Made by a program: the position numbers and the translations under genes. Below are positions 37,101-44,256 of a stretch of 64,000 bases of DNA, piece by piece (within the stretch, counting starts at the first letter, position 1; each line of letters begins with the position of its first letter). The stretch covers positions 157,495 to 221,494 of the forward strand of contig JAEWOG010000090.1 in assembly GCA_023460975.1 (NCBI GenBank). The letters are read 5' to 3'. This DNA is from Actinomycetes bacterium (GTDB lineage: Bacteria; Actinomycetota; Actinomycetes; Propionibacteriales; Nocardioidaceae). The notes under the pieces are model-generated. The model was not told where the DNA came from. It did not search any database and saw nothing but the letters and a program-made list of their open reading frames with translations.

Positions 37101-38504
37101 CCGCGCGGAGGCGATGTGGGAGGGCGCGAAGAACGAAGGCTTGCCGTTGGAGGCGTCGCCGCCGATCACCATGATCTCTGCCCCGGCCGGGGTCGGACGG
37201 GACACCTGCCCTGTGGCACTGGTCGTGGCCACCAACCGTCCGTTGACATACAGCCTGACCTTCGCCCCGTCATAGGTCCCCACGACGTGGTACCAGCGGT
37301 CCGTCTCCGTGAGCTTGAACTTGGTGCTGCGGTAGGCACCACCCACGTGCGGGTTGAAGGAAATTTCGTCGCCGTACTGCGTGATCGCGAAGCCGCCCGC
37401 CTCCTTCGAGGCGCACAAATTGCCGCGGTTCTCACCACCGTTGGGCTCGAAGTCGGCGTCGTACTTGAACACGCACTCGACCGAGATCGCGTTCCGCACG
37501 GCGTCGTACTTGGTGGAGAAGTCGTAGTAATAGGCCGAGGATCCGTCGAACTTCGCGACGGTTCTACCTAGGGGTGCGTAGTCGACCAGCTCCGGGGTGT
37601 TCCACACCGTGGCAGCGAGACCCCCCACCGTGTCGTCTGCGGACCCGGAGCGGAAGTCAACCTCAAAGACATCCGCCTGTGGCGCCCGAGGCACCGCGAT
37701 CGCGGCGTCGGATGCGGCCTGGGCCTGTTCGGCGCTCAGTGGCGACGACCACACGCGCGCACTCTGCACGCTGGACTGTGAGTAGAAGTTCACGCCGTCA
37801 GACGGCTGGGTGTCGGCACCGAGCACGAGCGAGTCGGCGTTGGACCCGGGAGCCTTGTAGGTGCCCGATGCGGCGACCGTTGCGGTGGCAACACCATCGA
37901 CGTAGAGGGTGAGCGCGGAGCCATCCCACACCACGAGCGTGTGATACCAACGCCCGGGCTGCAGCGGCGCGGAGACATTCTTGTAGCCACCGCCGATGTG
38001 GGCCATGAACGTGATGCCCGCGGAGTTTGCCACGGTCGCCATTCCGCCCCCTTCCTTGGCCGAACACAACGCCTTCTCACTGGTGGGTGCAGTCGGGGCG
38101 TCGTAGCGGAAGGTGCACTCGAGAGCGAACCCGGTGCCCAACTTGGCGTGCTGCGCCTTGAAGGGGTACTTGATCGCGTCCTGCGCACCGTCAAAGGACA
38201 CGATCGAGCGAGCGCGGGACGGGTTGGTGCCGAAGACCGGCTCACCCACCATGGTGGCCGAGAGGTTCTGCGCGTGGTCGACGGCAGTGCCGTCGCGGAA
38301 GTCCACGTCGAGGACGTCCGCGGCCGGAACCGGTACGGGGGTGGCCGCGACGGGTGCCAGGACACTGGCCTGCAGGCCAGTTGACGGCGCGGGGACACCG
38401 GTCACAGCGGCTGTTGCGAGGCCGGGTACTGCCAGTGACCCGGCGAGGACGACGCCAGCAAGGCCGGTCGTCGAGACTGAGCGAAGCGCTCGGGAGATGT
38501 GCAC
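34104..38504 (-). CDS. Secreted LamG-domain metallophosphoesterase, 1466 residues
   Basis: A large exported protein with a signal peptide (about residues 1-35, GLAGVVLAGSLAVPGLATAA). Two concanavalin/LamG-like domains follow (about 60-260 and 285-490; each has a DVDFRDG/DVDFRSG start and a RWYHTLVVWDG or RWYHVVGTYDG strand), then an Ig-like stretch. A calcineurin-type metallophosphoesterase lies at about 760-1080 with HLTDTQY, HTGDVIED, LPGNHDNR and SGHEHG, a complete metal site. A DUF5011-like Ig domain (about 1185-1265), another Ig-like repeat and a basic C-terminal beta domain end it. No sortase motif. The start GTG 38504 is chosen for the signal peptide. Likely an extracellular phosphohydrolase bound to glycans. 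Confidence 0.88.
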   Translation of the reverse strand: MHISRALRSVSTTGLAGVVLAGSLAVPGLATAAVTGVPAPSTGLQASVLAPVAATPVPVPAADVLDVDFRDGTAVDHAQNLSATMVGEPVFGTNPSRARSIVSFDGAQDAIKYPFKAQHAKLGTGFALECTFRYDAPTAPTSEKALCSAKEGGGMATVANSAGITFMAHIGGGYKNVSAPLQPGRWYHTLVVWDGSALTLYVDGVATATVAASGTYKAPGSNADSLVLGADTQPSDGVNFYSQSSVQSARVWSSPLSAEQAQAASDAAIAVPRAPQADVFEVDFRSGSADDTVGGLAATVWNTPELVDYAPLGRTVAKFDGSSAYYYDFSTKYDAVRNAISVECVFKYDADFEPNGGENRGNLCASKEAGGFAITQYGDEISFNPHVGGAYRSTKFKLTETDRWYHVVGTYDGAKVRLYVNGRLVATTSATGQVSRPTPAGAEIMVIGGDASNGKPSFFAPSHIASARIFSRAVALDEVLAMQAAAFGDRDASDLVTVRTSSPAAGERLTRATPLEVELNNAGAAGRDVSYALDGSPVEPGELVGAGMKSGTHTLTVDGHDHFGNVIAERVEFTSANIPASGGTETGQAKGSVTLSAVATNPSGGDVVTTFRRAEAVAAPSGEQGALAALPTTLEFAGEDVEVIEQAQLPGDGISTSSPSAKGLSYQRFDVPAGAGAGQEVSWTGTVDPTREVVLRLWNGTKWVAVDRARGTATGEVTLRGDVLATHRVGAEVPVLITGGDPFADDLDKPVADGFENPDDYDFSIAHLTDTQYLSEGAVEQETAAERDRWKLAYTSVTQWIADNAAKRKIAFAAHTGDVIEDLHSQTNFTPGYVANARAQFEVASQAQRILDEAGVVNSVLPGNHDNRYGTETGVDAMYNDFFGPDRYEAVQAQEGWRTQGASYHPWKPGDSSNSFNLFTASGIDFIVVNLGFGVDEEEIAWANQVLEQYKDRNAIVQTHAHTTPSTNPDGRKAGLSYDGNKVRNQVAAKNPNVFLVLSGHEHGVNIEVVRNLGEEGNNVVELLADYQFYKVSAGELGLAEIGGYNPNDGLQFGSSFFRLLQFDVDRAEMSVDTYSALLDNFGATEYDDRSRYNGKEDDFTLPVQLETRTTSFVTDAVTVVQPTDEVIGTTTARSGWPAQVSWGGLTAGETYAWYATSIDASSGDDLPGEVGQMAVFTAQSAGTDTKPPVITVGDVTEVVHGSAFDVMDGVIATDDTDGSITDLVRVTGAVNTSSLGTYTLVYSVADANGNQTSVTRTVRVVAPKAPVNTGAPAISGPAEAGALVHASMGEWDNTDGATMRVQWFRNGTPIAGATGTEYRTGEADRGRTLTVEVTAKVVGHDPVVARSAGFDVAAAPISGTPSDPGAGEADTLAPAKVRAAVDGRARVGKTVRLRVRVASAGDVIGKVKVTVGKRTRTARLKAADDGRLTLRLGKLKRGVHVIRVAYLGSSSTAAAHTVLRVRVVR

Positions 38505-38629
38505 TGTGTTCAACTCCGAAGGTGTGGATGTGACAGGGGCGCGCTCATCCTTGAAGTGGCACCGGACCAGAGCGCGACCCCTTGGTGAACCCTCGGTATC
38601 CCCGAGAGAATTCTTCTTGCGGGCCCGTC

Positions 38630-39430
38630 TCATCCGGTGATGTTGACGAGCGCCAGCGTCGTCAGGACGCACCCGAATCCGGTGACCCCGACAGCGGCGA
38701 AGAGGGGGCCAACCAGCGAGAGCCGAGTGCCCCACGTGGCGGGACCCGCCCACCGAAGGACGAACGACTTTCCAGCCAATGCGACCAGGCCAACGCCGAA
38801 CAGCACGCCGGCCATGCCGAGGCCGAACGCCATCACCAACACGAGCGCAAACCCCGCCCGACCGGAAAAGATCCCCGTCACGAGAAGCAGGAACGCCGCC
38901 GGCGAGGGCACCAAGCCGCCGGAGATTCCCAGCAGCCACAATCCCGGGCGATCCGCCTGCGGCGCGGTGTGCCCGTGCCCGTGCCCGTGCCCGTGCCCAT
39001 GTCCATGTCCGTGCCCATGTCCGTGCCCGTGCCCGCCAGTTCGACGTCTGCGATCCCACCCGCGCAGCATCCACAGACCAAGCAGCACCACGACGAGGCC
39101 GGCCACGACGTCGAGTCCGGACGTGAGGCGTGCGAGCGTCACGATGTCCGAGAGCGACAAGAAGGTCCACGCGAGGGAGAGCACGAGCGCCGCAACGGTG
39201 TGCATCACGGCCACGCTGCCCCCGAGATAGGCCGCGTCACGCACCTTGCCCTGCGTTCCGACCAGATAGGCGGCGGCGAGCGTCTTGCCGTGCCCCGGTT
39301 GCACGGCGTGCGCGGCCCCAGCCAGGAGGGCCACCACGATGGCCAAGGGCGGGAATCCCGGTGCAGCGAGAAACCCTGTCAGCCGATCCGCCAACGCGGT
39401 CGGGTCGATGAGAAGTGGCACGCGGCTCAT
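38630..39430 (-). CDS. NicO/RcnA-like nickel/cobalt transporter with His-Gly loop
   Basis: A 266-residue polytopic membrane protein, about six helices. It shows the NicO motif HAVQPGHGKTLAAAYLVGTQGK in the second helix and GGLVPSPAAFLLLV in the fourth, both typical of RcnA/HupE-type nickel and cobalt transporters. The cytoplasmic loop contains about a dozen HG repeats, likely metal binding. ATG 39430 overlaps the upstream stop (ATGA), so it is coupled to the exported partner. Whether it imports or exports metal is not decidable; RcnA members export. Confidence 0.9.
   Translation of the reverse strand: MSRVPLLIDPTALADRLTGFLAAPGFPPLAIVVALLAGAAHAVQPGHGKTLAAAYLVGTQGKVRDAAYLGGSVAVMHTVAALVLSLAWTFLSLSDIVTLARLTSGLDVVAGLVVVLLGLWMLRGWDRRRRTGGHGHGHGHGHGHGHGHGHGHGHTAPQADRPGLWLLGISGGLVPSPAAFLLLVTGIFSGRAGFALVLVMAFGLGMAGVLFGVGLVALAGKSFVLRWAGPATWGTRLSLVGPLFAAVGVTGFGCVLTTLALVNITG
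38967..39035. repeat. Hexamer tandem repeat encoding a His-Gly tract
   Basis: Repeats of GTGCCC / ATGTCC on the plus strand, coding (His-Gly)n on the minus strand inside the NicO gene. In-frame hexamer slippage could change the length of the metal-binding loop. Confidence 0.8.
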
Positions 39431-40086
39431 GCGCGCGCCCTGCGCCGACGCTTCCAGAGGCTGGATCCGATGAGGCACGCCACGCCAACGGCCCCGAGGC
39501 CAGCGAGCGTGAGACCACTGCGCGCCAGAGGGTCATCAGGGCTGGTCGAGTCGAAAGCATGCGTCGGGTGATCGACGTCAAAGACGGCGGTGGCGCCCCC
39601 CGGGCCCGCAGCCAGCGTCCTGTACGCCGGATGGATGTCGGTCAGCGTTCGCATGGTCACATCCACCACCGCGGAGGCCCTGGGGCACTCGAACACGATG
39701 ACGGCTCCCCCACCCATCAGGTCGGTGGTGTCGGTCACCGAGCCCGAGCACCGCTCTCCCTCGACTCGCACTCCTGTGGCGGCGAGAAGGTAGGCGGACA
39801 GCGATGGGTGCTCGGCCAGGAGGTCGACGTCAGCAGCCTGGCTCCGCTCTGGCACGAGCGCACCATCCCGGAAGACCGTACGGCGCGGCCCGTCGATCAG
39901 GTTGAGCCTCATCGCCAGGGCAGTCAGGTCATCCTGGGCAGCGCGCCAGCGTAGTTCAACCGTTGCGCCGTCGACGGCGATGTCGACGGTTTGCGGGTCG
40001 CCGAAAGGGTGGGCCTGAGCAGCCACGGGCCACAGCGCGGCTGCGGCCACCATCAGTGCGCTGACGCGGACGGGGATCTGGAGCAT
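39427..40086 (-). CDS. Exported partner protein of the nickel/cobalt transporter
   Basis: A 219-residue type I membrane protein: signal peptide (VSALMVAAAALWPVAAQA, cut near residue 25) leading straight into mature HPFGDPQ, an outer beta domain, and one C-terminal helix (LTLAGLGAVGVACLIGSSLW) before KRRRRARA. The exposed N-terminal His (AHPFGDPQTVD) is a known feature of proteins paired with NicO transporters and could ligate the metal. It is coupled to the transporter by a 4-bp overlap. Confidence 0.75.
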   Translation of the reverse strand: MLQIPVRVSALMVAAAALWPVAAQAHPFGDPQTVDIAVDGATVELRWRAAQDDLTALAMRLNLIDGPRRTVFRDGALVPERSQAADVDLLAEHPSLSAYLLAATGVRVEGERCSGSVTDTTDLMGGGAVIVFECPRASAVVDVTMRTLTDIHPAYRTLAAGPGGATAVFDVDHPTHAFDSTSPDDPLARSGLTLAGLGAVGVACLIGSSLWKRRRRARA

Positions 40087-40244
40087 GGGTCCTCACATGT
40101 CGTGCGGACGCTCGGGACACGACTCTGGACATGAATCGTGGTGGCGCGCCCGTCGTGGCGATGCTCGGGGATCTGGGTCAACGGATCGGCACAGGTGAGG
40201 GACTGCCCGGTGAACGCCGGGTGACGTGACCGGCACGCGCCTCC

Positions 40245-41219
40245 TCAGCCAGCCACGGACGCGCCCCCGCGGAACGTCGCTCGGTAGGTGCTCGGCGAGA
40301 CCCCCGACGCAGCACGCAGGTGCGCGCGCAGGGACCCGCCGGAGCCGAGTCCGGCGCGGCGGGCCACCTCGTCAATCGGCAGGTCGGTGGTCTCCAGGAG
40401 TTCCTGCGCCAGCCGTACGCGCTGCTGGGTCACCCACGCGGCGGGGCTGGTCCCCGTCTCGGCAGCGAAGCGGCGTACGAAGGTCCGCCGCGACATCTGG
40501 GCATGCGCAGCGAGCCTGGCCACCGACAAGTCCTCGTCGAGGTGACGCGTCGCCCAGGTGCGCGTCAGGGCCGTGCCCACGCCACCGTCCTCCGGTGGCG
40601 CGGGGCGGTCGATGAACTGCGCCTGTCCCCCATCTCGCCATGCCGGCACAACGAGGTGGCGCGCGACGCGGTTGGCGACCTCGCTGCCGTGGTCGCGTCG
40701 CACCACATGCAGGCACAGGTCCACGCCGGCGCTGAGTCCCGCCGAGGTCAGCAGGTCGCCGTCGTCGGTGTAGAGCACCGCCGGGTCCACCCGCGTGCCG
40801 GGACACGAGACCGCCAGGTCGTCGGCGTACTTCCAATGGGTCGTGGCCGGCCTGCCATCCAGGAACCCGGCTGCGGCCAGCACGAAGGCGCCCGTGCAGA
40901 TCGACATCACGCGCGCGCCGGGGCGGATGTCGGCCAGTGCGGCGCGCACGCGCGGGTCCAACGCTGTGCCGTTGCGTGCTGCTCGGGTGCCGGGCACGAT
41001 CACGGTCTCCGCCTCGGCGAGCAGCTCCACACCCCCGTGCGGCATCAGCCCATAGCCCGTGGTCGTCTCGACGAGTGCGCCGTCGAGGGCGGCCAGACGT
41101 ACGTGGTACAGCGCGCTGCCGTCGGATGCAGTGGCCTCGCCGAACACCTGCGACGGGATCACTGCGTCGTACCCGATCACTGGCGCCACCATCAGAACGA
41201 CGACCTCGTGCGGCTTCAT
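40245..41219 (-). CDS. GlxA/FtrA-type AraC family regulator with DJ-1/PfpI domain
   Basis: A 324-residue regulator. Residues 1-190 are a DJ-1/PfpI domain with VMSICTGAFVLAAAG (nucleophile-elbow Cys kept) and THWKYADDLA. Residues about 215-315 are an AraC double HTH (LSVARLAAHAQMSRRTFVRRFAAETGTSPAAWVTQQRV, TDLPIDEVARRAGLGSGGSLRAHLR). Such proteins sense unknown small molecules and activate neighbours. The gene is divergent from an MFS transporter with a palindromic site between them. Confidence 0.92.
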   Translation of the reverse strand: MKPHEVVVLMVAPVIGYDAVIPSQVFGEATASDGSALYHVRLAALDGALVETTTGYGLMPHGGVELLAEAETVIVPGTRAARNGTALDPRVRAALADIRPGARVMSICTGAFVLAAAGFLDGRPATTHWKYADDLAVSCPGTRVDPAVLYTDDGDLLTSAGLSAGVDLCLHVVRRDHGSEVANRVARHLVVPAWRDGGQAQFIDRPAPPEDGGVGTALTRTWATRHLDEDLSVARLAAHAQMSRRTFVRRFAAETGTSPAAWVTQQRVRLAQELLETTDLPIDEVARRAGLGSGGSLRAHLRAASGVSPSTYRATFRGGASVAG

Positions 41220-41239
41220 GGCACGATCCTGACAGATTG

Positions 41240-41253
41240 TGGCACTTGTGCCA
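41240..41253. promoter_or_regulatory. TGGCAC-TT-GTGCCA operator
   Basis: A perfect inverted repeat, TGGCACTTGTGCCA, in the 70-bp divergent gap between the GlxA-type regulator and the MFS gene. TGGCA half-sites are what GlxA/FtrA-like regulators recognise. It starts 21 bp from the regulator's start codon. Confidence 0.6.
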
Positions 41254-41289
41254 ATGGCGTCGGATCGGTCCGTACCGCACGATGCTTGC

Positions 41290-42621
41290 GTGACCATGCC
41301 TGACACCCACGCACCCCCGCCCATGCGCGAGCAGGGCCCCCGGATCCACTGGGCCTGGTGGGTCGCTCTGGCCACCTTCGTCACCCTGCTCGCCGCCGCG
41401 GGGATGCGATCGGTGCCCGGCGTCCTGCTGCAGCCGCTGCACGACGAATTCGGCTGGTCGCACTCCACGATCGGACTCGCCGTCTCGGTCAACCTCCTGC
41501 TCTACGGCGGCTTCTCCCCCTTCGCCGCCGCGCTCATGGACCGCTTCGGCATCCGCCGAGTCGTCACGACCGCACTGCTCCTGGTGGCCGCTGGCAGCGG
41601 CCTCACCGTCTTCATGACGACTTCGTGGCAGCTCGTCCTGTTCTGGGGCGTTCTTGTCGGCGTGGGCACCGGGTCGATGGCGATGGCACTCGTCGCGACC
41701 GTGACGAGCCGTTGGTTCGTCCGCCGCCGCGGCCTGGTGTCCGGCATCCTGACCGCGGGCAGCGCGACGGGACAACTGGTCTTCCTGCCCGTCGCCGCGC
41801 AACTGACGACCAGTGAGGGCTGGCGCACCACGTCGCTCGTCACCGCGGCGATCGCGCTGGCCGGCATCCCGGTCGTCCTGGGCCTGTTGCGCAACCACCC
41901 CCACGACCTCGGGCTGAGCGCGTACGGCGCCACCGAGGCCCAGCCCGGCCCGGCCCCACAACGCGCGAGCGGGTCCAGCGCGGCGCGCGCCGTACGGCAA
42001 CTCGCGGCCGCCGCCCGCACCCGGACGTTCTGGCTGCTCGCCGCGGGCTTCGCCATCTGCGGCATGACCACCAACGGCCTGATCGGCACCCACTTCGTGC
42101 CCGCCGCCCACGACCACGGGATGCCCGCCACCACGGCCGCCTGGCTGCTCGCGGTCGTCGGTGTCTTCGACGTGGTCGGCACGGTGGCCTCCGGCTGGCT
42201 CACCGACCGGATCGATCCCCGTTGGCTGCTGCTGGCCTACTACACGCTGCGGGGCGTGGGCCTGCTGACGCTGCCCTCACTCCTCGCGCCGCACACCCAC
42301 CCGTCGATGTGGGTCTTCATCGTCATCTACGGACTCGACTGGGTGGCCACGGTCCCACCCACGGTCGCGCTGTGCCATGAAGCGTTCGGGGACGACGGCC
42401 CCATCGTCTTCGGCTGGGTGTTCGCCTCCCACCAGGTGGGCGCCGCCTTCGCCGCGTGGGGCGCCGGGTGGGTGCGCGACACGACGGGTTCGTACGACTC
42501 CGCGTTCCTTGCGGCGGCCGGACTCTGCGTGGTGGCCGCAGCCGCCTCGTTCGCGATCGTCCCCGTCAGGACCCAGCGGGAGCGGAGATCCCCGAGAACA
42601 CCGGCTGATGCACCGACGTGA
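41290..42621 (+). CDS. MFS transporter
   Basis: A 443-residue, 12-helix major facilitator. It shows LMDRFGIRRVVTTALLLVAAGSGLT (motif A region), a middle cytoplasmic loop near residue 200-225, and second-half TDRIDPRWLLLAYYTLRGVG. Sequence resembles the oxalate/formate or monocarboxylate-type MFS group. The substrate is unknown. GTG 41290 and ATG 41296 are both possible starts. It is divergent from the GlxA-type regulator, so transport probably relates to the signal that protein senses. The 3' end overlaps the convergent thioesterase gene by 56 bp. Confidence 0.88.
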   Translation: MTMPDTHAPPPMREQGPRIHWAWWVALATFVTLLAAAGMRSVPGVLLQPLHDEFGWSHSTIGLAVSVNLLLYGGFSPFAAALMDRFGIRRVVTTALLLVAAGSGLTVFMTTSWQLVLFWGVLVGVGTGSMAMALVATVTSRWFVRRRGLVSGILTAGSATGQLVFLPVAAQLTTSEGWRTTSLVTAAIALAGIPVVLGLLRNHPHDLGLSAYGATEAQPGPAPQRASGSSAARAVRQLAAAARTRTFWLLAAGFAICGMTTNGLIGTHFVPAAHDHGMPATTAAWLLAVVGVFDVVGTVASGWLTDRIDPRWLLLAYYTLRGVGLLTLPSLLAPHTHPSMWVFIVIYGLDWVATVPPTVALCHEAFGDDGPIVFGWVFASHQVGAAFAAWGAGWVRDTTGSYDSAFLAAAGLCVVAAAASFAIVPVRTQRERRSPRTPADAPT

Positions 42622-43399
42622 CCGACACCAGCCCCACGGGCCCCGCCTCGTCGTGGACCGCCGCCACTCCGACGGAGGTGCCACCGTGCAGCACCCGCTC
42701 CAGCGTCTCGAGACCGACGGCGTCGCCCGTGGGCAGGCGGGAGATGGCCAGGGTCAGGTCGGGGTTGATGACCTGCAGGCCGCCGCGGCCCCAGTTGACC
42801 ACCGAGTTCGCCACGTCCGCGAGCAGGCCGAGCCGGGTGTACGCCGTCTCCTCGTGCTCGGCCACCACCCGTGCGTGCTCGCGCATCCAGCACAGTGACG
42901 GGGCGCTCTGGTCGTCCTGACTCCACGCCGCCACACCGGAGCGGAAGTCAGCCGTCGCGAAGTCGCCGCGGGCAGTGGCCAGAGCCATCTGCTGGCCGGG
43001 GTGGAGGTACAACTGGTCCGCCGGCACCGACCCGGCGCGCAGATCGCGTCCCCACGCCTCACCGGGCGGGGGCGTGGGAGCACACGTCGCGACGCCCCGC
43101 ACCAGGGCGACGATGCGGTCGGCCTGGCTGAACTCGAGGTCGACGACCTCGACCGTCCTTCCCTGGCGTCGTGTCCGAGTCGTCACCGTCACCGGCGCCA
43201 TCCGTCCCATCTGGACGAGATCGAGCGTGAGCCGCGCCGGGAGCCACTCCTCATCGGGCAGCGCCCGTTCGAAGGCCCACGCCGCCAGCCCGAGCACCGA
43301 CCGCCCGCTCAACGAATCGTCGGCCCAGTGCCCTGCCGCGTGCGCGGTGGGCACCAGCTCCTCGCCGCGGGTCTCGAAGTACGCCTCCACGTCGCACAC
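42566..43399 (-). CDS. TesB-like acyl-CoA thioesterase family protein
   Basis: A 277-residue double hot-dog protein. The N-terminal half contains HAAGHWADDSLSGRSVLGLAAWAFERALP and PARLTLDLVQMGRMAPVTVTTRTRRQGRTVEVVDLEF; the second half has VNPDLTLAISRLPTGDAVGLE, matching the actinobacterial TesB/4HBT_3 family that hydrolyses acyl-CoA. No obvious partner is beside it. The start at ATG 43399 was chosen because the fold begins at once. Its tail overlaps the MFS gene on the other strand. Confidence 0.78.
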   Translation of the reverse strand: MCDVEAYFETRGEELVPTAHAAGHWADDSLSGRSVLGLAAWAFERALPDEEWLPARLTLDLVQMGRMAPVTVTTRTRRQGRTVEVVDLEFSQADRIVALVRGVATCAPTPPPGEAWGRDLRAGSVPADQLYLHPGQQMALATARGDFATADFRSGVAAWSQDDQSAPSLCWMREHARVVAEHEETAYTRLGLLADVANSVVNWGRGGLQVINPDLTLAISRLPTGDAVGLETLERVLHGGTSVGVAAVHDEAGPVGLVSVTSVHQPVFSGISAPAGS

Positions 43400-43456
43400 C
43401 GTAGAGCCTCACGGCCCACAGAGCCCCCGTCCCACCACTGCCGGGCCCGGGCGGCC

Positions 43457-44125
43457 TCAGATCCAGGTCGCCGGCGGGCGACGGACTTCGGTGTGCAGGC
43501 GCTGCATCGTCTCGTCGAGCTCGCGCGCGGCGTCGGCCGCCGCCGTGAGCTCGGCCCCCAGATGGGCGGGCACCTCGGCGTCGTACTTGTAGTAGATCTT
43601 GTGCTCGGTGCTGGCCCAGAAGTCCATGGCCACCGTACGGATCTGCAGCTCCACCTTGGTCGCCACCGGCCCGGTGGACAGGAAGACGGGCAGCTCCACG
43701 ATCAGGTGCAGGCTCCGATAGCCGTTGGCCTTCGGGTGCTTGATGTAGTCCTTGACCTCGAGCACCGTCACGTCGCGCTGGGCCGTGATCATCTCGGCGA
43801 CCTCGTAGCAGTCGGACACGAAGCTGCACACCAGCCGCATCCCCGCGATGTCGTGCATCTGCTCGCGGAGCGTGGCGGGCACCACCGCAATCCCGCGCCG
43901 CTTGGCCTTGCCGACGATGGAGTCGAGGCTCTTCAGGCGCGAGGAGACGTGCTCGATGGGCGATGTGCCGCGCCCGAAGGTGATCTCCTCACGCAGGATG
44001 TCGACCTTCGTGGCTAGTTCGTCCAACGCGAACTTGTAGACCATGAGGAAGCCGCCGAGCTCCCGCCCACGGGCACGCAGGTCCTCGAGGGTGGCGGCGT
44101 CGGTTCCGTCGTCTGCATGCGGCAC
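43457..44125 (-). CDS. Small alarmone synthetase, GTP pyrophosphokinase domain
   Basis: A 222-residue RelA/SpoT-type synthetase without hydrolase or regulatory domains. Key stretches are HDIAGMRLVCSFVSDCYEVAEMI, VKDYIKHPKANGYRSLHLIVELP and ELQIRTVAMDFWASTEHKIYYKYD, which form the (p)ppGpp synthetase active site (RelA_SpoT domain, about residues 70-185). This is the SAS type (RelQ/YjbM-like) that makes alarmones from GTP and ATP. The start GTG 44125 is uncertain, since GAGGAG lies too close to it. Confidence 0.9.
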   Translation of the reverse strand: MPHADDGTDAATLEDLRARGRELGGFLMVYKFALDELATKVDILREEITFGRGTSPIEHVSSRLKSLDSIVGKAKRRGIAVVPATLREQMHDIAGMRLVCSFVSDCYEVAEMITAQRDVTVLEVKDYIKHPKANGYRSLHLIVELPVFLSTGPVATKVELQIRTVAMDFWASTEHKIYYKYDAEVPAHLGAELTAAADAARELDETMQRLHTEVRRPPATWI

Positions 44126-44256
44126 TCCTCGAGTATGGCAGCGGCTTCCCCCTCGCCGGGCGCTGCGCACACCCATCTGCTGGGACGCGCGTGGACAGCA
44201 CCGGCCCGCTACGGGTTGCATCGGGGCCCTGTCCCCGATTCTTCACGGAGGTCTCC

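Noticed and set aside
40087..40244. Metal-responsive operator CATGTCGTG...GACATG upstream of the nickel/cobalt genes
   Set aside because: The symmetry is broken and the spacing irregular; not strong enough to call a Nur or Zur box.
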